A stretch of 64,000 bases of DNA, taken from positions 203,398 through 267,397 of the forward strand of contig CAVXAB010000022.1 of the NCBI GenBank assembly GCA_963759545.1, written 5' to 3'. Each line of letters opens with the position of its first letter. Within the stretch, counting starts at the first letter, position 1. This DNA comes from Trebonia sp963759545 (GTDB lineage Bacteria; Actinomycetota; Actinomycetes; Streptosporangiales; Streptosporangiaceae). Below the pieces are notes generated by a model. That model was given only the letters and a program-made list of their open reading frames with translations, was not told the DNA's origin and made no database searches. This document shows, one piece after another, positions 58,804 through 64,000 of this stretch. Made by a program: the position numbers and the translations under genes.

Positions 58804-61272
58804 CTACCGGATCCCGGCAGCGTAGGCACGGACGTCGGCGACGCTCCACCAGTCGTTGGGGTCCGCGGTGGTGAGGGTCAGGCGAACGTATTGGATAGCG
58901 CTGCCCGGCAAGTCGACGGTGGTGAACTGGCCGCTTCCCTGTCCATGGGCCACGACGGTGTTCCAGTCCGTCCCGTTGGTGCTGGTTTGTACGGCATAGC
59001 CGCGCGGGTAGTCGCCGGTGGACGCGCCGGTGTCGAAGACAATCTGGCGGGCGTGGATGGTTGTGCCGAAGTCGACCTGCAGGTACTGGCCGGGGGCCTG
59101 GCCCTCACCCGTTGAGTAGCGGGTGCTGGCGTCGCCGTCCACGGCGTTGGCCGCGACGTCGCCAGTGCAGCACGGGTTGGCTGGCCCGCTAGGGCTTGCG
59201 GTGGCGGTCCAGCCTGAGGGAGCGACCTGCCGGAGTGGATGCGGGCCGGCGAGATTGCCCTGCCAGACGAAGGTGGCCAGCGAGTCGCCGGGCAGGGTGT
59301 AGGTAAACCGCTGATCGCCTTCCTGGACGGCGAATGCCTGCGCGTTGTCGTTCTCGTTGTGCGCCACCAGCACGGTCGAGCCATCCGGGTTCCTGAACGC
59401 GACGTCCATCACCTCGCCGTTCCATCCGGTGGTGCCGAACGAGGTGCTGGCGATGCGCACGGCGCCCGGCTGGACGAAACGGGACAGCTGCCCGAGCGCG
59501 TAGTACTCGGCGTCGGGCGTGACAGTGTCCCCAGGGCCGATGGTGAGGATGCCGGTGCAGGTGCCGCATCCGCCAACGTGCGGGCCGCCGGTGGGATCGA
59601 GGGCCAGGTTCCAGTTGATCACGGTGCTCGACCAGTTGCGGGTAGAGCCGATCTCCAGGTTTCTCGAATGCCACTTGAGCGTGTCGGAGAAGGTGTTCGT
59701 CGGATCCGCGGACTGGCTACCCGAGCACTCGTCCATGAAGATCTGCAGCTTCGGGTACTCGTTGTGGAACGCCGTCATCGCACTGGGGTCGCCGTAGTAG
59801 CAGTGGAATGAGACACCGGAGATCCACCTGGCCGCCGGGGTGGCCAGGACCTGCTGCGCGTAGTCATTGATGTCGCCGACCTCGTCTGGCGGGGTGGAGG
59901 CAACGTCGTTGGGGTGCTCCTGCCAGTTGTGGTCATAGGCGAAGATTTCGGTTCGCAGGTGCGCGGCCTTGATCATCGGGCCGAGATCCTCGATGACCGC
60001 GGCCTCCTGCGCCGACGGCATGTCGGTCCCCGGATAACCGGAGGGGGTACGGTTCTGCGGCTCGTTCTGCACGGTGATCGCGTCGACGTTGACTCCGTTG
60101 GCCCGGTACGCCTCAATGAACTTCAGCAGGTACAGGGCGTAGGCCTGGTAGACCTGGGGGGTGGCGATGAGCCGGCCGCCGATCAGGCTGCCGGAGGACT
60201 TCATCCACGCGGGCGGGCTCCACGGCGAGGCGATGACCTGCAGCCGCGGGTTGAGAGCCTTGGCCTCGCGCAGCAGCGGCAGGATCTGCGCCTGGTCGTG
60301 GGCAACGCTGAAGTGCCGCATGTTGTAGTCGGTCTGACCGGCGGCCAGATCGTCGTAGGTATAGGGCGCCGTGGCGACCATGTCCGAGCCGCCGATCGGC
60401 TGGCGCAGGTAGTCAAGCCCGTCGCCGGTCACGGGGCTGAAGAGGGACGCCATCACCTGGGCACGCTGGGCGGCGGGCAGGGTGTAGAGCACCGACGCTG
60501 AGGAATCGGTGATGGCACCGCCAAATCCCTGCATCGTCTGGTAAGTCAGGGTGGGGTCGACAACCACCGTGGGGGCGGTGCTCGGAGCCGTGGAGAAGTC
60601 GACCGCGCCGAGATCGCTCAGCTTGTCGGCCCCGTTCGCGGTCGTGATCCAGACGTGGGCCGAGGTCGTTCCCTGCGCATTGGCAGCGGCGGTCGCGGGG
60701 GTTGCGTTCAGCCCTCCCGCGCCGGCCACGGCGACGATGGCACCGGTCGCGAGCAGGCTTGCGGACCGTGCTGTCCACAGCCTCGGTAGCTTCAGTGGTT
60801 TGAAAGACGTCGCGGGCGGTGTGGTTGGCGAGGTCGCCGTGGGCGTGGCGGTGGCGGGGGTCGCGGTCGGCGTGCTGCTTTGCGTCGGCGTCGGCGTGCT
60901 GCTTGGCGTTGGCGTGGGCGTCGTGCTGCTCGGGGTCGTGGTCGGCGTGCTGCTTTGCGTTGCCGTCGGCGTCTGCGCCGGGGTGGTCGCCGTCGTGGCC
61001 GGAGACTGGATCGGCTGGACGAGGCTCGGCGCGTGGATGAGGCGGCCAGTGAGCATCAGCGCGATCGCGGCCGCCGCGATCAGGCCGACGACGATGGCGC
61101 CGCCGGTCGAGACGCCCGCCGCGAAGGAATGGCGGTCGCGCCGGTACTCGGTGTCGCGGCGCTGGCGCAGGTAGGCGGGAGCGCGGCGCGACGGGCGGCC
61201 CAGCTGTTGAACGGGGCGGCGGCCATGCCGAGCGTCGGCACGAACAGCAGGCCGGCCAGCAGCGGCCGCCAA
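58804..61272 (-). CDS. GH30 glycosidase with TM/TP-linker and C-terminal discoidin domain
   Basis: The long open frame encodes, in order: a membrane helix (IVVGLIAAAAIALMLTGRLI), a Thr/Pro/Ser linker (TPTPTPSSTPTPTQSSTPT), a second hydrophobic segment (SASLLATGAIVAVAGAGGLN), a GH30 barrel (LTYQTMQGFGGAITDSSASV, acid/base Glu in ITVQNEPQNR, nucleophile Glu in IFMDECSGSQ), a beta-sandwich and an F5/8 discoidin-type CBM (GDVAANAVDGDASTRYSTGE). No ATG or GTG separates the linker from GH30, and the frame joins the end of the upstream GT2 synthase (first 27 residues are out of frame). Either a GT2-GH30 fusion or a GH30 gene starting at CTG 60795. Confidence 0.85.
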   Translation of the reverse strand: MAAAAGRPAVRADARHGRRPVQQLGRPSRRAPAYLRQRRDTEYRRDRHSFAAGVSTGGAIVVGLIAAAAIALMLTGRLIHAPSLVQPIQSPATTATTPAQTPTATQSSTPTTTPSSTTPTPTPSSTPTPTQSSTPTATPATATPTATSPTTPPATSFKPLKLPRLWTARSASLLATGAIVAVAGAGGLNATPATAAANAQGTTSAHVWITTANGADKLSDLGAVDFSTAPSTAPTVVVDPTLTYQTMQGFGGAITDSSASVLYTLPAAQRAQVMASLFSPVTGDGLDYLRQPIGGSDMVATAPYTYDDLAAGQTDYNMRHFSVAHDQAQILPLLREAKALNPRLQVIASPWSPPAWMKSSGSLIGGRLIATPQVYQAYALYLLKFIEAYRANGVNVDAITVQNEPQNRTPSGYPGTDMPSAQEAAVIEDLGPMIKAAHLRTEIFAYDHNWQEHPNDVASTPPDEVGDINDYAQQVLATPAARWISGVSFHCYYGDPSAMTAFHNEYPKLQIFMDECSGSQSADPTNTFSDTLKWHSRNLEIGSTRNWSSTVINWNLALDPTGGPHVGGCGTCTGILTIGPGDTVTPDAEYYALGQLSRFVQPGAVRIASTSFGTTGWNGEVMDVAFRNPDGSTVLVAHNENDNAQAFAVQEGDQRFTYTLPGDSLATFVWQGNLAGPHPLRQVAPSGWTATASPSGPANPCCTGDVAANAVDGDASTRYSTGEGQAPGQYLQVDFGTTIHARQIVFDTGASTGDYPRGYAVQTSTNGTDWNTVVAHGQGSGQFTTVDLPGSAIQYVRLTLTTADPNDWWSVADVRAYAAGIR

Positions 61273-63033
61273 GCGTGCTCCACTTGGTCAGCCCGCCGGC
61301 GATCCCGGCCACGCCGCAGAGCGCGAGGATGGTCTCTGCCCAGTTGGCCCGCAGCGCGTGAAACCAGCTGGTCCGCTCGCTGGTCTTGGGTGTGCGCAGG
61401 AACGCGGCCTGCTTCGCGAACAGGGCGATGACCGACGCCCGGGCCACCACGAGCGAGGTGGACTGCCAGATGAAGAACGCGCCCATCGCGTCGCGCCAGG
61501 TCGCGCCGGTGCCGCGGCGAAGCAGCGCGACCGCGCGGACCAGGCCGAGGAGCAGCAGCACGGGGACGGCGGCGACGAGGAAGATCGTCAGTTTGCGGAA
61601 GAGCTGCCCGCCGCCCGTTGCCAGGTTCACGGCGCCGGCCAGCAGGAATATGAAGAACAGCAGCCCGAGCAGTCGCCGTACCACTGCAGCGCGCCGGACA
61701 GGTAGGCCCAGCGCTGGCCCTCCGACAGGTGGTTCTTCGTGGTCTCCCCCGCCGGGGAGCATGGACTTCCAGTGCATGCGCAGGATCTGGATGCCGCCGA
61801 AGCACCAGCGGTACCGCTGGCCCTTGAGCGCCTCGAACGTCAGCGGCATGATGCCGTAGCCGCCCGACTCGTCGACGTGCATGCCCGACCAGCCGGCGCG
61901 GAGCAGCCGGAGCGAGACCTCCGCGTCTTCGGTGATGCACCACTCGTCCCAGCCGCCGAGCTCGTCGAGGGCCACTCGCCGGATGAGGCCATGGTGCCGG
62001 CGAAGATCGCGCCGTCGCGCTCGTTCCTCGAGGGCTGCGAAACGGCGAAGAAGTACTTGTAGGAGTAGTAGAGCCGACGGTAGTAGCGGGCGCCCTGCCA
62101 GTCCCGGTAGTCCTGCGGCGCCTGCACGAACCCGATCCACGGGTCAGCGAACAGCGGCACGCAGTCGCGCAGCCACTGCCGCTCGACCTGGTAGTCGGAG
62201 TCGACCACGCCGATGATCTCGGCGTCCGGGTCGGTGAGGTGCTGCAGCGCGTAGTTCAGCGCGCCCGACTTGTAGCCCGGCCAGTTCTCCAGGTGCTTGA
62301 ACGTGACGCCGTGCCGCCTGCACCAGGACTCGACCGGCCGCCACAGCGACTCTGTCGGTGTTGTCGTCGATGACGACGATCTGCACGCGCGGGTAGTCGA
62401 GGCGCAGCAGCGCCCTGAGCGTCTCGATGACCATGGCAGGCGGCTCGTTGTGCGCGGGGACCTGCAGGCTGACGAGGGGCGGCGCGTTGTCCGTGGCCGA
62501 GTCCACCTTCCGCAGCGCCTCGGTGGGTACCCGGTGGCGCGGGTCAAGCGGCGGGCGGCGGCGGCGCCAGTGCTCCGTGCCGAGCGCGTCGCACAGTTCC
62601 CACAGGTAGGCACAGGACATCGCCGCGGCGATCACCTCAAGGGACCACAGCAGCACGCCGCCGATCGGCGGCCGGGCCGAGGCGTGGCGAACGTCCACTC
62701 GATCTCGTACACCAGGTAGACCACGAACAGGTAGGTGCACGACGCCCAGCACAGCTGCGCGCGCGGCGACCAGTTCCTGGTGACCGGGAGCCAGAGGATG
62801 CCGGCCGCGGTCACGGCCGCTCCCCCGAGTACGACGTTGCCTTCGGTCGCGTGCAGCAGGTCCAGCACTCCCGCGCCGGCGGCGCCGAGCATCGCCGATC
62901 CGAAGACGGCGACGATGACCCGCCAGATCGCGGCCAGCGGGCCCGGCCGGTAGCGGTGCCTGCCGGGCAGAAAGAGCGCGGCGGAGCCGAGCGGCGCGGC
63001 GATAAGCCCGGCGATGACCAGAGCCTCGAGCAT
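61190..63033 (-). pseudogene. Processive family-2 glycosyltransferase, multiply frameshifted
   Basis: ATG 63033 after GGGGGTC begins MLEALVIAGLIAAPLGSAAL. Pieces in three frames rebuild a synthase: membrane helices; VSLQVPAHNEPPAMVIETLR; GVVDSDYQVERQWLRDCVPL (DxD); EWCITEDAEVSLRLLRAGWS (TED); LKGQRYRWCFGGIQILR (QxxRW); then LLGLLFFIFLLAGAVNLA and further helices. These are hallmarks of cellulose/hyaluronan-type synthases. About seven shifts are needed (near 62680, 62355, 61990, 61745, 61680, 61270, 61190). Residues at every motif are intact, so sequencing error is as likely as decay. The GH26 gene is 12 bases upstream. Confidence 0.8.
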
Positions 63034-63044
63034 GAAGACCCCCT

Positions 63045-63986
63045 TTACCCGCCGAGGTTCGCGACCGCGACGGTGAACGCCTTCAGCGCGCTCTGGTCGT
63101 CTTCGAGGCGCCAGTCCTGGTGGTACAGGCCGGAGTCCTGGGCTTCGTCGAGCCAGACCACTCCGGCGAGATTGTTGGCTCTTACCCCCGCGAACAGCGC
63201 GTTGATCTGGCTATTTCGGTTCGAGGTGGTGCCCACGGCGGTCTCCGCGATCATCATCGGGGCGTCGCTGAGCGTGCGGATGTCGGCGATGGTCGAGCCG
63301 AACAGCGAGCCGAAAGTGTCCGTGGACTGGAAGATGTAGCCGTCGATGCCCGTCCAGTTGACGTACGACGCACCCGGCCACCACTGGCTCAGGTCGCTTG
63401 ACGCCCCGTCGACCGAGTTCACCGCCCACAGCCAGGTGACGTTCGCCGCCTTCTCGGCACGGAACACCTGGACGATGTGCCGCCACGCGGCGACGTACGT
63501 CGCGGGCGCCGTGTGGCCGTCGCCCCAGGAGTACCAGTTGCCGTTCATCTCGTGCGCGAAGGACAAGATCACCGGAAAACCGAACGCGGCGACGGCCTGC
63601 GCGTACGAGCGCAGGTAAGAGTCCGACTTGCCCGCGGCGATGGAGGTCAGGGACACGTTGCTCGGCTCAAGCTGTACGAGCACGTAGGCGCCGTGCTCCC
63701 ACGCCGTCTCCGCGAATGACGTGGCGAACGGATCGTTCCACGACGAGTAGTACACGACGATCTTCGGCTTGACGCCGGTCGCGCTGGTGAACCCCGTGAC
63801 GCCGGAGTAGCTGCCTGGCGACCCCGGCTCGTACACGCCGACCAGCGGGCTTGCCGGGGTGGGGACCGGCGCGAGTTGCTTAGGCGGCGTCGGCTGCGGT
63901 GGCTGTGACGTCAGTGGTGTCAGGCATCCCGTGACGGCCAGGAGAATGGCGGCGGCTACCGCCGTGATGGCGAACCTCCTCATCAC
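63045..63986 (-). CDS. GH26-family lipoprotein
   Basis: 313 residues. A type II signal with lipobox (AAAILLAVTGCLTPL) places it on the outer face of the membrane. The GH26 barrel shows VYYSSWNDPFATSFAE, the acid/base region ILSFAHEMNGNWYSWGD, SQWWPGASYVNWTGIDGYIF and the nucleophile strand APMMIAETAVGTTSN. GH26 enzymes cleave beta-mannan or mixed-linkage beta-glucan. It stands directly upstream of the processive GT2 gene, so it may trim or release the polymer made by that synthase. Confidence 0.9.
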   Translation of the reverse strand: MMRRFAITAVAAAILLAVTGCLTPLTSQPPQPTPPKQLAPVPTPASPLVGVYEPGSPGSYSGVTGFTSATGVKPKIVVYYSSWNDPFATSFAETAWEHGAYVLVQLEPSNVSLTSIAAGKSDSYLRSYAQAVAAFGFPVILSFAHEMNGNWYSWGDGHTAPATYVAAWRHIVQVFRAEKAANVTWLWAVNSVDGASSDLSQWWPGASYVNWTGIDGYIFQSTDTFGSLFGSTIADIRTLSDAPMMIAETAVGTTSNRNSQINALFAGVRANNLAGVVWLDEAQDSGLYHQDWRLEDDQSALKAFTVAVANLGG

Positions 63987-64000
63987 GGTGCCCTTCCAAG

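Overview
The window is about 64 kb of chromosomal DNA from a high-GC actinobacterium. It carries WhiB and SigR/RsrA regulators, Ni-superoxide dismutase, KGD-type 2-oxoglutarate metabolism, decaprenyl-phosphoribose genes, GTG/TTG starts and many 4-base stop/start overlaps. The blocks at 18.9-22.5 kb (membrane protein, lipid kinase, WhiB1, PdtaS) and 30.4-36.2 kb (RsrA, SigR, SRAP, AroA, RsgA) keep a gene order I recall from Mycobacterium tuberculosis (about Rv3217c-Rv3228) and Streptomyces. The absence of mycolate genes and the dispersed repeats suggest a Streptosporangiales-like or related soil actinomycete; the genus cannot be fixed from the sequence. I saw no tRNA, rRNA, CRISPR array, phage or IS element.

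Layout. 0-6 kb: 3' part of kgd, a small DUF6104 protein, and a DUF4097-PadR operon. 6-14 kb: TetR/epimerase divergent pair, a class B penicillin-binding protein, alcohol dehydrogenase, malic enzyme, a CGNR zinc-finger protein and a membrane-anchored CbbX-like AAA+ ATPase. 14-23 kb: APC permease, sodX/sodN, anti-sigma/SigF-type sigma pair, membrane protein, lipid kinase, whiB1, pdtaS. 23-30 kb: DasR-like GntR, DUF3311-MctP monocarboxylate transporter, ThDP enzyme, and a coupled pair of membrane HD proteins. 30-40 kb: sigR-rsrA with a visible SigR promoter, methyltransferase, DksA-like protein, SRAP, aroA-rsgA, DUF2087, hisN, frameshifted DNA polymerase. 40-48 kb: pyrH, dprE2-ubiA-phosphodiester glycosidase operon, def, hsp20-hspR, propionyl-CoA synthetase. 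48-58 kb: methyltransferase, small enzymes, acyl-CoA dehydrogenase, ABC exporter, NERD protein, GH18 chitinase, divergent mtnA/class II aldolase, GntR-FCD regulator. 58-64 kb: polysaccharide locus with a GH26 lipoprotein, a processive GT2 synthase, and a GH30-discoidin enzyme continuous with the synthase end.

Two repeat families mark the window. One is a G-rich module (GGGGGGTACGGGGGG plus a C-run) next to a hairpin whose loop is conserved while its stem changes. It lies between genes but also enters coding sequence. The other is a long palindrome with the arm CATGATCATGTGGATTCCGC, found three times. Several genes (PBP, DNA polymerase, dprE2, phosphodiester glycosidase, MmcQ/YjbR, mtnA and especially GT2) carry single frameshifts in otherwise well conserved frames. 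This pattern points to indel errors in the assembly at least as much as to real pseudogenes, so the broken genes should be checked against reads.

Regulatory logic visible in sequence: an autoregulated SigR promoter that would give a leaderless long SigR form; CRP-like GTGA-N6-TCAC sites before the permease, whiB1 and the MctP operon; a two-site palindrome between tetR and its epimerase; and a perfect AT-rich palindrome before the chitinase.
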